Assembly: GCA_052034865.1 (NCBI GenBank)
Contig: JBPOIC010000009.1
Location: 23,254 to 87,253, forward strand
Source: JBPOIC01 sp052034865
Lineage (GTDB): Bacteria; UBA10199; JADFYH01
Direction: 5' to 3'
Length of the DNA stretch: 64,000 nt
Shown here: in pieces, positions 8,563-17,689 of the stretch
Layout of the letters: every line of letters starts with the position of its first letter
Position numbering within the stretch: the first letter of the stretch is position 1
The notes under the pieces: model-generated
Databases searched by the model: none
The model's input: only the letters and a program-made list of their open reading frames with translations
What the model was told of the DNA's origin: nothing
Made by a program: the position numbers and the translations under genes

Positions 8563-8946
8563 ATGAGCGATTTTGATCGGGTGGTAAATCTTGCAAGAGA
8601 AGTTCTAGGAGTGCGGGTGACAGATCATGCCCTGCACTCATCGAATATTGCGAATGCCGATACGCCCAACTATCTCGCAAAAATTTCTTCTTTTGAAGCA
8701 CGTCTTAGACAGGTCCAAAAAGACATAAATTCGCCCGAACTTGATTTTCGCTCCTCTGATGAGTGGGATGTGAAAATGAAGCTAGCACAATCGAAGGCTT
8801 CCACAAACCTAAAAGGAAACAATGTTCAACTTGATCAGGAAACGGCAGCAATGTCTGAAAATGCATTGAACTATCTATCTACGATGAAGATCCTGTCGAA
8901 AACCATCGCGATTGAAAAATACGCCATTACGTCCGGAAATAGCTAA
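8563..8946 (+). CDS. flgB: Flagellar basal-body proximal rod protein FlgB
   Basis: 127 residues from the ATG at 8563, with GGAGG at 8553-8557 five bases upstream. Two earlier ATGs (8551, 8560) are too close to or upstream of the ribosome site. It has the rod-protein N-terminal motif SSNIANADTPNYLA (~residues 26-39) and a heptad-like C-terminal helix ending in AMSENALNYLSTMKIL. FlgB forms the proximal rod with FlgC, FlgF and FliE. It is the first gene of the flagellar operon. Confidence 0.92.
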   Translation: MSDFDRVVNLAREVLGVRVTDHALHSSNIANADTPNYLAKISSFEARLRQVQKDINSPELDFRSSDEWDVKMKLAQSKASTNLKGNNVQLDQETAAMSENALNYLSTMKILSKTIAIEKYAITSGNS

Positions 8947-8970
8947 ACAGAGTTACCTTAAGGAGAAGGT

Positions 8971-9408
8971 ATGAGTCTGATTTCAAGCTTCGATTTGAGT
9001 GCCACTGGGATGAGCCTTCAGCGCAGACGTGTGGATATTGCGGCCGAGAATCTGGCCAATATCAATTCAACTGAGACCTCGGATGGAGGCCCTTACCGCC
9101 GCAAGGAGGCCATTATCAGCAGTACGGCCCTTCCTTTTGAAGCAAGTCTCAATCACTACGTGCACAAAAGAAGCATTCAAATGCCTAAAATTGCTGCGGT
9201 GGAAAAAAGTAAAGATCCCCCGATCAAGATTTACGATCCACAACATCCGCATGCTGATGAAAAAGGTTTTGTAGCGATGCCTAACATTTCATCCACCCAG
9301 GAGATGGTCAACTTAATGACGGCTTCCATCGCTTATGAGGCGAACATGAGTGCTTTCAATGAGGCCAAAACGATGGTGATGCGAACACTGGAGATGGGAG
9401 GAATCTAA
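8971..9408 (+). CDS. flgC: Flagellar basal-body rod protein FlgC
   Basis: 145 residues. The N-terminus has the flagellar rod signature SATGMSLQRRRVDIAAENLANINST. The C-terminus has the matching motif VNLMTASIAYEANMSAFNEAK, which forms the D0 coiled coil. A strong AAGGAG Shine-Dalgarno lies before the ATG. It is 24 bp after flgB and 3 bp before fliE. Confidence 0.92.
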   Translation: MSLISSFDLSATGMSLQRRRVDIAAENLANINSTETSDGGPYRRKEAIISSTALPFEASLNHYVHKRSIQMPKIAAVEKSKDPPIKIYDPQHPHADEKGFVAMPNISSTQEMVNLMTASIAYEANMSAFNEAKTMVMRTLEMGGI

Positions 9409-9411
9409 TCC

Positions 9412-9720
9412 ATGGCGATTGATCGCATATCCGGTTTCAATCCCTCTGGTCTTTTTCTTGAGAAAAGTCCTGAGATTTCATCGGGAAAAAAGGTGGAAGA
9501 GACAGGGTTTAAGGATGCCCTGGTGAAGGAAGTGAAATCTGTCAATGAGAACATGTTGAAGACACAGCAGATGTCGCAGGACTTCATGCTCGGGAACCGT
9601 CAGGATCTCCATGAAGTCATGATTGCTCTGGATAAAACCGATCTGGAATTCCGTTTAATGACTCAGGTTCGAAACAAGGCGCTAGATGCCTATAACGAAA
9701 TCATGAGGATGCAGGTATAA
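9412..9720 (+). CDS. fliE: Flagellar hook-basal body complex protein FliE
   Basis: 102 residues, the normal FliE size. The C-terminal half is characteristic: DLHEVMIALDKTDLEFRLM (~residues 63-81) and VRNKALDAYNEIMRMQV at the end. FliE links the MS ring to the rod. The ribosome site (GGGAGGAA) lies within the end of flgC. Confidence 0.9.
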   Translation: MAIDRISGFNPSGLFLEKSPEISSGKKVEETGFKDALVKEVKSVNENMLKTQQMSQDFMLGNRQDLHEVMIALDKTDLEFRLMTQVRNKALDAYNEIMRMQV

Positions 9721-9722
9721 CC

Positions 9723-11207
9723 ATGGGATCCTGGTTCCAACAATTAAAAGAAATGATCGAGAGCCTTTCTTTGGCGAGAAAGATCTCGATTCTTGTGCTG
9801 CTGTTTCTCTCCGTTTCAGCAATTGGCTATTTGGCCACCCTTTCAGGCAAGGTGGCTTATGAGCCTTTGTTTACCAATCTGAACTCTGAAGACATGGGAT
9901 CGATCATCAGCAGGCTGGATAAACAGGGAACTGCTTACCGAGTCGATCAAATCCAGCGCACAGTTCTGGTGCCGGCAACCGATGTATTAAAAATCAGGAT
10001 CAAAATGGCAGAAGAAGGCCTGCCCCGATTTGGTGGCGTGGGTTTTGAAATTTTTGACAAAAACAGTTTTGGAAAATCTGAATTTGAACAGCGGGTGAGT
10101 TTTCAGCGGGCTCTCGAAGGAGAACTCACGCGTACCATTCTCAGCTTAAGAGAAATTGAAAAAGCCAGGGTCCACCTGGTGCTGCCGGAAAAATCCGTTT
10201 TTTCAGAAAGCCAGCAACCCGCGCGGGCGTCCGTGATTTTAAAGCTGGGACGAAATGGTGTTTTGCCAGAATCAACAGTATCGGCAATCAGCCATCTGGT
10301 CTCAAGCGCCGTGGAAGGCCTCGACCCGAATCACATCACCATTGTGGATAGCGAAGGCCATTTGTTGAGCTCCGGTGAGGGGGACCCTTCTTTGGTTGCG
10401 GGAGGACAGGCCCTGAATCAGAAAATCCAGATAGAAAAATCCCTCGAAAACCGGATTGTCGAGTTGCTCACACCCATAGTCGGTATGGGAAAAGTCATTA
10501 CCCAGGTGAGTGCCGATATTGATTTTACGCGATCTGAAACAACCGAAGAAATTTTCGATCCCACCAAAACTGCTGTTGCGCAGGAATCCAAGACCAAAGC
10601 CAAAAAATCAGAAGGAAGTGCCGGAGGAGAAAATGCGGCTGCGGCAGGGGTGTCATCCAACGATAGTGAAGACACCGAGCAGACGCGCTATGAAGTCAGT
10701 AAAACCACACGCAGACAGGTCAGCCCCATGGGAGCCGTCAAGGGACTGTCCATCGCCATACTGGTCGACGGGATCTATGAAGATAAGAATGGAAAGATGG
10801 AATATGCGCCCCGACCGGCAGAAGATCTGACGCGGATGGAAGAATTGGTCAAAAGTGCTGTTGGTTATTCCACTCAGCGTGGGGATCAGATCAAGATTAC
10901 CAATCTTGCCTTTCAGTCTCCTGAAAACCAGCTCAGGAGTGAAGAAGCCTGGTACATGAAAAAATCTACCTATGCCTTTATCACTGCAGTTGTTGCAAAT
11001 GTACTGATCGTTTTGGTGATTGCGCTGATCTTCATCTTTGTCATCAGGCCACTGATGGCCAGCTGGAATGGAGTCCGCCAGAAACGTCTATCGGGTCCGA
11101 GAAGTGCAGGAGCTCTCGATAGTGGACAGGCGCCTATGGAAATTGGGGAGCTGGTAAAAATTAATCCGGAAGCCGCAGCGGCGGCGATTCGAAAGTGGCT
11201 GGAATAA
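9723..11207 (+). CDS. fliF: Flagellar MS-ring protein FliF
   Basis: 494 residues, slightly short for the family (commonly 520-570). The first membrane helix is at ~residues 22-43, followed by the YscJ/FliF ring-building domain with EPLFTNLNSEDMGSI and VHLVLPEKSVF. A charged, Ala/Ser-rich periplasmic linker follows (~residues 275-325) and a second helix at ~417-445. The cytoplasmic tail ends in ELVKINPEAAAAAIRKWL, the FliG-binding segment. It lies 2 bp after fliE and 15 bp before fliG. Confidence 0.93.
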   Translation: MGSWFQQLKEMIESLSLARKISILVLLFLSVSAIGYLATLSGKVAYEPLFTNLNSEDMGSIISRLDKQGTAYRVDQIQRTVLVPATDVLKIRIKMAEEGLPRFGGVGFEIFDKNSFGKSEFEQRVSFQRALEGELTRTILSLREIEKARVHLVLPEKSVFSESQQPARASVILKLGRNGVLPESTVSAISHLVSSAVEGLDPNHITIVDSEGHLLSSGEGDPSLVAGGQALNQKIQIEKSLENRIVELLTPIVGMGKVITQVSADIDFTRSETTEEIFDPTKTAVAQESKTKAKKSEGSAGGENAAAAGVSSNDSEDTEQTRYEVSKTTRRQVSPMGAVKGLSIAILVDGIYEDKNGKMEYAPRPAEDLTRMEELVKSAVGYSTQRGDQIKITNLAFQSPENQLRSEEAWYMKKSTYAFITAVVANVLIVLVIALIFIFVIRPLMASWNGVRQKRLSGPRSAGALDSGQAPMEIGELVKINPEAAAAAIRKWLE

Positions 11208-11222
11208 AAATCAAGGAGAAGT

Positions 11223-12314
11223 ATGCCTGCAGCACAGACAGCGCCCTCGGCGCTTAAAAATATCGAGAAGGCAGCCATGATCCTTTTATCACTGGATCAG
11301 CAGTCTGCCGGAGAGGTTCTTAATTTTCTGAAGGATGATGAGATTCAGAGGATAGGTTCCGCGCTATTGCATCTTCAGAAAGTTCCCACACAAAATCTAA
11401 GTACGGTACTCGAAGAATTTTCTGAAGGGTTTTCTTCTACACAAAATCAAAAAGCAGATGGATCTCCTGCAGAACCAATGGATCTGAATGGTCGAAGCGT
11501 TGTTGAAAAAATTTTGCAGAACTCGCTTCCCACAGAACGTGGCAAAAGCATCTGGAAAGGAATTGGAGAGTTGTCGGAAGAAGCATCCGAAGATCAAAAG
11601 TTTGGCCTTAAAAAAATTCTCAAGTCCTTTGAGCCGATGGGGCTGCATCACCTGATCAAGGATGAACATCCCCAGCTGATTGCAGTGGTACTAAGCATGG
11701 TGGTGCGCAGCAAGGTAAAACTCATTCTGGAAAAATTTGAAGAGCCCGTAAGGATTGAAATCTATTTGCGGATGGCACAGCTGGAGAAAATTTCATCACG
11801 AACGATCGAAGATCTGAAAGAATTTTTCCAGTCCAAATTGCAATCGGGCGCTGAAGCCCCTGTTGTAGAGGAGGCGGGTCAGGCAGAAGATGTGGAACTT
11901 GCCGGAATTGATGAAACTGTCCTGGTACTTAAAACCATTCCTCGAGCAGATTCTACCCGCATCATCGAAGATATCGCAAAGATCAGTCCTGAGCTTGCTC
12001 AGGAAATTGAGAAAAGAATGTTTACCATGGAAGATCTTGAACGTGCCGATGATGCAGGTATTCGTGAGCTTCTTAGATCCGTACGTCAGGAAGATCTTAA
12101 AATTGCATTAAAGAATGTGTCGGAAAATTTACAGACCAAATTTTTAAAAAACATGTCCGAGCGCGCATCTCTCATTCTGAAGGAAGATATGGAGGCTATG
12201 GCGCCTGTCAAAGTGGAAGAAGTGGAAGCCGCTCAGAACAATATCCTTCAGGCAGCGAAAGATCTGATCAAGGAAGATAAACTGAAACTCGCAGAACTGA
12301 CGGATGAAGAATAA
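11223..12314 (+). CDS. fliG: Flagellar motor switch protein FliG
   Basis: 363 residues. The N-terminal domain (AAMILLSLDQQSAGEVL) binds FliF, the middle domain carries the conserved EHPQ motif at ~residues 146-150, and the C-terminal torque helix has alternating charges (ADDAGIRELLRSVRQEDL, ~residues 275-300). An insert of about 40 residues rich in Ser/Gln/Glu separates the N-terminal and middle domains, somewhat longer than usual. AAGGAGAAGT directly precedes the start. Confidence 0.93.
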   Translation: MPAAQTAPSALKNIEKAAMILLSLDQQSAGEVLNFLKDDEIQRIGSALLHLQKVPTQNLSTVLEEFSEGFSSTQNQKADGSPAEPMDLNGRSVVEKILQNSLPTERGKSIWKGIGELSEEASEDQKFGLKKILKSFEPMGLHHLIKDEHPQLIAVVLSMVVRSKVKLILEKFEEPVRIEIYLRMAQLEKISSRTIEDLKEFFQSKLQSGAEAPVVEEAGQAEDVELAGIDETVLVLKTIPRADSTRIIEDIAKISPELAQEIEKRMFTMEDLERADDAGIRELLRSVRQEDLKIALKNVSENLQTKFLKNMSERASLILKEDMEAMAPVKVEEVEAAQNNILQAAKDLIKEDKLKLAELTDEE

Positions 12315-12326
12315 GGACAACGAATC

Positions 12327-13034
12327 ATGCCTTCTTTTCAGGAAACAGCGATGACCCCCGCACGGCCTCTCAAACAGGGATTGAAGGCCACCTATCAGGG
12401 AATGGATCTGCGCGCCCTGGTTGCCGTTCGGGAAACCCCTCCCGTTTCAGAGAAGCCAGCGGAGATTTTACAGCAGGAAGAAGACCAGAAAAAAATCCAG
12501 GCATCTCTGGAAGAGCAGAAAAAAAACTTACTCGTTCTTCAGGAGGCGGTACTTCAGCTCAAGGAAGAAAATCAGAAATGGAAAGAAGATGCAGCCAAGG
12601 AAGTCACCGAAATCCTTTTTGTGATGGTGGGAGAAATTCTGAAAAGTGAGTTTTCAAAGAAAACCGAAAAGGTTCAGGAAGAAATTCGTAGCCTCATCGA
12701 AGAGACATCCCGGGAAGAAGGCCGAACCCTTTTGTTGAATCCTGAGGATTACCAGGCTCTAGAGCAGGCAGGACACGAAAATTTTCTCAAATGGATTGCA
12801 GAGCTTCATGTCACGGTTCTGAAAGAAGCCACCGTGATGCGGGGAGCTTGCCGGATTCAGACCCCCACACGGCGATTTGAAGCCGATCCCTACAAAAGGG
12901 TGGATTGGATCAAAAACCGGATTTTTTCAAAAGTCGATTTTTCGGCTGTAGCAATGGATGAGGATTCCTATCGTCCCGAAACATTTAATAATCCCATTTC
13001 TGAGGATAACGTGCATGGCAATCCCGCTGTCTAA
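12327..13034 (+). CDS. fliH: Flagellar assembly protein FliH
   Basis: 235 residues. A long Glu/Lys/Gln-rich helical stretch (~residues 48-100) is followed by the FliH/V-ATPase-E-like C-terminal domain ending in an RRFEADP-YKRVDWI segment. FliH is the stator-like regulator of the FliI ATPase. Identification rests on this architecture and the position between fliG and fliI. It overlaps fliI by 20 bp. Confidence 0.85.
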   Translation: MPSFQETAMTPARPLKQGLKATYQGMDLRALVAVRETPPVSEKPAEILQQEEDQKKIQASLEEQKKNLLVLQEAVLQLKEENQKWKEDAAKEVTEILFVMVGEILKSEFSKKTEKVQEEIRSLIEETSREEGRTLLLNPEDYQALEQAGHENFLKWIAELHVTVLKEATVMRGACRIQTPTRRFEADPYKRVDWIKNRIFSKVDFSAVAMDEDSYRPETFNNPISEDNVHGNPAV

Positions 13035-14346
13035 AGAGGCGATCCGAATTGCCTTACAGGAGTCTCCAAGAATTTTTGTTACAGGTCAGGTGACAAAAGT
13101 TCTGGGACTGATCATCGAAGGCAGCCTGCCTGGAATCCCGGTAGGAGCGATGTGCCGTATTCGCTCGCAGGATGGGCGAAGCTCGATTCCGGCAGAAGTT
13201 ATCGGACTCAAGGGACACCATGTCGTTTTGATGCCGATCGGTACAACAAATGGGATTCGAATTGGCGACGAGATTGAACCGATGAGTCCTGAAGCAACTG
13301 TAAGAGTGAGTGAGGATTTGCTGGGGAGAATTCTCGATGGCTGTGGAAATCCCATCGATGGTCGATTGAGTATTCTGGAAGGAGTGGAAAAACCTCTTTA
13401 CAATTTTTCTTCTTCGCCAGTGACACGCAAGCTTGTGAATGAACCTTTGGGGCTCGGAGTAAGATCGATAGATGGTTTTATGACCTGCGGGATTGGCATG
13501 CGCATGATGATTATGGCGGGTTCTGGCGTAGGAAAAAGTACCCTGCTGGGAATGATTGCGCGCTCTACTCAGGCTGATATCAATGTGATCGGACTCATTG
13601 GCGAACGGGGTCGCGAGGTTCGCGAGTTCATCGACAAAAATCTGGGAGCAGAAGGTCTGAAACATTCAGTCCTGGTGATCGCTACTTCTGACAGCCCTGC
13701 GCTGGTCCGCATGCGTGCAGCTTTTGTGACCACAACCATTGCAGAGTATTTTCGAGATCAGGGCTTAAAAGTACTGCTGATGATGGATTCCCTCACGCGG
13801 TTTGCCATGGCTTCGCGTGAAGTGGGTCTTGCACTCGGAGAACCTCCGACCGTGAAAGGGTACACGCCCTCTCTTTTCAGCGCCCTTCCAAGACTCCTCG
13901 AACGGGTGGGAACCACGGATGGAGCCGGAAGTATTACAGGCTTATACACTGTCCTGATGGAAGCGGATGATCTTCAGGATCCTGTGGTGGATACGGTTCG
14001 CTCGATTGTCGATGGACATATTGTTCTGAACCGCAAACTGGCCAATGAAGGTTTTTATCCTCCGATTGATGTTTTGCAGAGCCTGTCCCGTGTGATGTCT
14101 CATGTCGCCTCCCATGACCATCAAAAAACAATGCAGCAGCTCAGGCGCTATATGGCGCTCTATGAAGAGATGTCTGATTACATCAAGATGGGCCTCTATG
14201 CGCCAGGGAAGAACCCCGAGCTCGATATTGCTTTGCAGAAAATTGAATCTATCAAGAAATTTCTACGTCAGGATGTTCACGAAAAAACTTCATATCCTGA
14301 AACTGTTGGCTGGATGTCCAAAATAGCCTGGGAGAAAAGCCTGTGA
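13015..14346 (+). CDS. fliI: Flagellar export ATPase FliI
   Basis: 443 residues from the ATG at 13015, preceded by TGAGGA 8 bp upstream; an open frame to 12958 lies within fliH and is not needed. It has Walker A (GSGVGKST, ~residue 168), GLIGERGREVREF, Walker B LLMMDSLTRFA (~residue 253) and the long conserved EVGLALGEPPTVKGYTPS-type loop. It powers flagellar type III export with FliH and FliJ. The stop overlaps the fliJ start. Confidence 0.95.
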   Translation: MAIPLSKEAIRIALQESPRIFVTGQVTKVLGLIIEGSLPGIPVGAMCRIRSQDGRSSIPAEVIGLKGHHVVLMPIGTTNGIRIGDEIEPMSPEATVRVSEDLLGRILDGCGNPIDGRLSILEGVEKPLYNFSSSPVTRKLVNEPLGLGVRSIDGFMTCGIGMRMMIMAGSGVGKSTLLGMIARSTQADINVIGLIGERGREVREFIDKNLGAEGLKHSVLVIATSDSPALVRMRAAFVTTTIAEYFRDQGLKVLLMMDSLTRFAMASREVGLALGEPPTVKGYTPSLFSALPRLLERVGTTDGAGSITGLYTVLMEADDLQDPVVDTVRSIVDGHIVLNRKLANEGFYPPIDVLQSLSRVMSHVASHDHQKTMQQLRRYMALYEEMSDYIKMGLYAPGKNPELDIALQKIESIKKFLRQDVHEKTSYPETVGWMSKIAWEKSL

Positions 14347-14798
14347 AAAAATTCAGATTTCGACTGGAGGCCCTCTATCGCTTTCGTCGTGAGATGGAGC
14401 GCCAAGCCCTTCAGGAACTTGAAGGCGTAAAAATGGAGGAGCTTAAGTTGAGAGAAACCCTGCTTCAGTTGCAGGGTGAACAGCGGGAGTGGTCGGATGC
14501 CTACAACAGCTCGGCATCGAGTAATAAGAAAGACTGGATATTGTGGATCGAAAAATACCTGGTTGATCTTGAAAAAAAACACGCCGCTCTCGAGCAAGAG
14601 CTTGTAAAAGTGCGAGAGCGTTTGAGGGTTGTCTTGAAAAAAGTCGAAGAGAGTTATCGCTCACGCAGGCAAGTCGAAATCATGAAAGAAAAAGAGTTCA
14701 CGCTGTTTTGTGAGATGATTCGGAAAAAAGAGCAGAATGATTCTGCCGAGCTTGGCCTGTTGAGATTTACCAATGTTTCCGGAATTTCGACACAATGA
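14343..14798 (+). CDS. fliJ: Flagellar export protein FliJ
   Basis: 151 residues, nearly all helical coiled coil, beginning KKFRFRLEALYRFRREMERQ, the usual FliJ opening. FliJ is the central stalk of the FliHI ATPase complex. The start is GTG, overlapping the fliI stop as GTGA; its own stop overlaps the next gene as ATGA. Confidence 0.88.
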   Translation: MKKFRFRLEALYRFRREMERQALQELEGVKMEELKLRETLLQLQGEQREWSDAYNSSASSNKKDWILWIEKYLVDLEKKHAALEQELVKVRERLRVVLKKVEESYRSRRQVEIMKEKEFTLFCEMIRKKEQNDSAELGLLRFTNVSGISTQ

Positions 14799-15493
14799 CA
14801 AAAAAAGAGAAAGCAGGTTCAGGAGCACTCCTGAAAACTCTGAAGCCTATTAATGATGTTCCAGTTCAGAATATGAAACACGGGAAAACCATCCAGATAA
14901 TTGGCCTGCTTTTTACCCTCGCCCTGACTGCAAGGACAGCCTTTACGGAGCCTGCTGCCGAATCTTTACCGCAGGCAGTCAATGCCTCTGCAGAGTCCCA
15001 AAATGAGGGGCTTGCCGAATCAAAGCCCATACGACACATCTCTGCGGATCTTCAGTTTTTATATGAGACTACTCAAAACGATCCATTAAAAACGGATTTG
15101 GTGATCGATGAGCAGTACCCCTGGATTGATTTAAAGCGCGAGATTGAAAGAAGACGACGCGAGGGGAAAACACGTGAAAGTCTTCAGGATCTTCAAAGAG
15201 GGCTGGATGAGAAAATAAAGCAGATGGCTCAGGTTGAGGAAACCTTATCCAAAAAGATTAAGAAAAATACCCAGACCAACGAAAACTTTCTTTATCTGGT
15301 TAAGCTTTACGAATCCATGAGCCCCGAAAAGGTATCGGAGCTTTTAAGGCAGATGCCTCTACAGGTTTCTGTCGAGATTCTTAAAAAGATGAATATGAAA
15401 AAATCAAGTCAGGTGCTGGCTGTAATGGAAGAAAAAATGGCCGGTGAGATGAGCCGTCGGCTGATGCAACCTGAAGCGGTTAACAAAAACTGA
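14795..15493 (+). CDS. motE: MotE-like periplasmic chaperone (MgtE N-domain fold)
   Basis: 232 residues. A membrane segment at ~residues 34-52 (IIGLLFTLALTARTAF) is followed by an extended region and a coiled coil (~residues 130-165). The C-terminal helical domain has KLYESMSPEKVSELLRQMP and VEILKKMNMKKSSQVLAVM, typical of MgtE-N/MotE proteins. MotE family members stabilise MotB in some epsilonproteobacteria, and similar genes sit between fliJ and fliK in many flagellar operons. The symbol is assigned from domain and position; motA/motB are not in the window. Confidence 0.75.
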   Translation: MTKKEKAGSGALLKTLKPINDVPVQNMKHGKTIQIIGLLFTLALTARTAFTEPAAESLPQAVNASAESQNEGLAESKPIRHISADLQFLYETTQNDPLKTDLVIDEQYPWIDLKREIERRRREGKTRESLQDLQRGLDEKIKQMAQVEETLSKKIKKNTQTNENFLYLVKLYESMSPEKVSELLRQMPLQVSVEILKKMNMKKSSQVLAVMEEKMAGEMSRRLMQPEAVNKN

Positions 15494-15505
15494 CAGGAGG
15501 ATAAT

Positions 15506-16930
15506 ATGGCTTTGGAAACGACCCAGGTACGTTCAAATGCAGCAGATTTTTTAAAATCAACTCCTGTGGATCAGGAGTTCAGGATGCGTGCAGGAAATAA
15601 ACACGATGATTTTGATCAGATGGTTCAGTCTCATCTGAAATCACGCCCATCTTCCTCTTCTGAAAAATCGGAAAAGGCGTCCCGAACAACACAACCTCAA
15701 AGAAGAGAAAAAACAGAGAACACAGATAAAAATGAAGCAACCCGGGAAAGTAAAAAAAAGGAAGAAGTGTCAGAGGATGAAAAAAGGGAATTGTCCGAAG
15801 ATGAAAAAAATGAAGTGTCTGATTCTGAGCGCAAGACCGAAGCCCGGAGAGAAGAAGAAAAGCCGGAGGAGGCTGACGCTTCTGCCGATCTGAATGAATC
15901 CGAAAATTCGAATCAGACATCCCTCAAATCCTTGCGCTTGACTCCTGAGCAATTCCAAATCGAGATTTCCGCATTGGAAATAAAATCAGTTTCGCCCTCT
16001 TTCCAGGACCTGGAGCTGCCATCAGATAGCAATAAACTCCTAGAACTTACTGACCAGGAAATTGGGATCGAGAGCCCCAAGCATGAACGCTTTTTCCGAA
16101 TGGACAGCAAAGATGATAAACCAAGCCAAATCTCTTCTTCGGAGATTTTTGCGAACTCTTCCGAGATATCAAACCTACACACACAAACCCCAGACACTAT
16201 TCAGCAAAAAACCTCCGCTTTGACAGATCTGATACAGAAGACAGATGGAAAACAGGTATTGGATCCAGTCCGACCCTGGAATCTGCAGGAGGGCACGGCA
16301 TTCCAGTCTAATAAAAATTCTCTTGAAGAACTTCATCTTTCATTTCCTGGAAGAGGGATGGAAAAACGACGGGCTGGGCTCAATGAAATTCCGACTCTGC
16401 CTAGTACTTTCAACCCAAGAGCGGAAGGGCTTCAGGGCGCTCAAAAAGAGAGTCTTGGAATTTCCCGTTCCAGTGAATCCGGATGGACTGCATTGACCGC
16501 TGATCAGATTCAAAGCCTGAATCAGCAGGTGTTGGAAGGACTTCAAAGTCTTAAAACAAAAGATGGATCTGTGGTGGAGATTCAGCTCAGTCCTCCCGAG
16601 TGGGGACGAATTCATGTTCAGCTTTCGATGGGAAAAGAAGACGTCAAGCTTTCGATGATGGTGGAAAATGAAGCTGTGAAAAAAAATCTGGAGCAATCCG
16701 CTTCGGAGATCAAACACATTCTTTCCCAGCAGGGTCTTGGTGGAGCTCAGGTTCATGTCGGTCTCAATCAAAACCCCACACGTGATTCAGGTTCTCAGGA
16801 TCGGGAAGAGAGAGAAAACTCGGATCGGTTGGCTCGTGTTGCAGCGTCTTCAAGAAAACAGGCTCCCGCAGTCGATCCACGCTCGAGATGGCAGGACTGG
16901 CGCTCTTCGGTGGTCGATCGGCGCATTTAA
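15506..16930 (+). CDS. fliK: Flagellar hook-length control protein FliK
   Basis: 474 residues. The C-terminal FliK domain (~residues 345-425) contains VVEIQLSPPEWGRIHVQLS and a following ENEAVKKNLEQSASEIKHIL helix. The N-terminal two thirds is a low-complexity molecular-ruler region. It includes a very acidic Glu/Lys stretch (~residues 70-125) with near-repeats built on SEDEK. FliK measures hook length and switches export specificity through FlhB. AGGAGGATAAT precedes the start. Confidence 0.88.
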   Translation: MALETTQVRSNAADFLKSTPVDQEFRMRAGNKHDDFDQMVQSHLKSRPSSSSEKSEKASRTTQPQRREKTENTDKNEATRESKKKEEVSEDEKRELSEDEKNEVSDSERKTEARREEEKPEEADASADLNESENSNQTSLKSLRLTPEQFQIEISALEIKSVSPSFQDLELPSDSNKLLELTDQEIGIESPKHERFFRMDSKDDKPSQISSSEIFANSSEISNLHTQTPDTIQQKTSALTDLIQKTDGKQVLDPVRPWNLQEGTAFQSNKNSLEELHLSFPGRGMEKRRAGLNEIPTLPSTFNPRAEGLQGAQKESLGISRSSESGWTALTADQIQSLNQQVLEGLQSLKTKDGSVVEIQLSPPEWGRIHVQLSMGKEDVKLSMMVENEAVKKNLEQSASEIKHILSQQGLGGAQVHVGLNQNPTRDSGSQDREERENSDRLARVAASSRKQAPAVDPRSRWQDWRSSVVDRRI

Positions 16931-16992
16931 AAGCCCGTGAAACACATTCGAACCGTGTGGATGTGATCTTTCATCCAGAAAGTGAGGAAAAG

Positions 16993-17658
16993 ATGATTGC
17001 AGATGGAATAAATTATACAGCCTCGTCCGCAACCTCTAGTGCGGGCAAAACAAAAGATGCTTCGGGTACAACGAAGGATCAGTTTCTTCAGATCCTTCTG
17101 ACTCAGCTAAAAAATCAGGATCCTCTTCAGCCGCCAGATCCAACGCAGTTCACTCAACAGTTAACCCAGTATGGGCAGCTCGAGCAGTTATTTAAGCTTA
17201 ATGACAGTTTTGCTTCCCTGGCCCAATCCCAGAAATCGATTGAGCGCTCCCAGGCCCTGTCAATGGTCAACCACACCGTGTCAGCCAAAAGTGATGAAAT
17301 AGAGATTCAGAATGGACAGGTTCCTTATGTCGGAATCTCAGTGGCATCTCCGGCAGAGACTGTTCAGCTGGAGATTGTCGATTCTCTGGGTCGTGTGGTG
17401 CGCAAAGCCGAATTCTCCCATGTCAATCCTGGTACAACCTACTATGGATTTGATGGCAAAGATGATCTGGGACAGAATCTGTCCGAAGGGATTTACCGCG
17501 TGCGATTGAAAGCCTTCAGCCCGGATCATACGCCAATATCCATAGAACCGGTCACGCAGGGTATTGTGTCAGGAGTGGACTTCTCGAGCGGATCGCCCAT
17601 GATTGAAATGGGGCATCGTCTGATCTCAATGGATGAGATCCTGTCTGTGGATGCTTAA
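16993..17658 (+). CDS. flgD: Flagellar hook assembly scaffold FlgD
   Basis: 221 residues from the ATG at 16993, preceded by GTGAGGAAA at 5 bp; the longer open frame into fliK is unlikely. The N-terminal capping motif is TKDQFLQILLTQLKNQDPLQPPD with TQFTQQLTQYGQLEQL (~residues 25-70). The C-terminal FlgD Ig/Tudor part contains VSPGTTYY-like and GIYRVRLKA segments. FlgD caps the growing hook. Confidence 0.92.
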   Translation: MIADGINYTASSATSSAGKTKDASGTTKDQFLQILLTQLKNQDPLQPPDPTQFTQQLTQYGQLEQLFKLNDSFASLAQSQKSIERSQALSMVNHTVSAKSDEIEIQNGQVPYVGISVASPAETVQLEIVDSLGRVVRKAEFSHVNPGTTYYGFDGKDDLGQNLSEGIYRVRLKAFSPDHTPISIEPVTQGIVSGVDFSSGSPMIEMGHRLISMDEILSVDA

Positions 17659-17689
17659 GGAAATTCATTAAAAATAAGGAGGGAGATTT

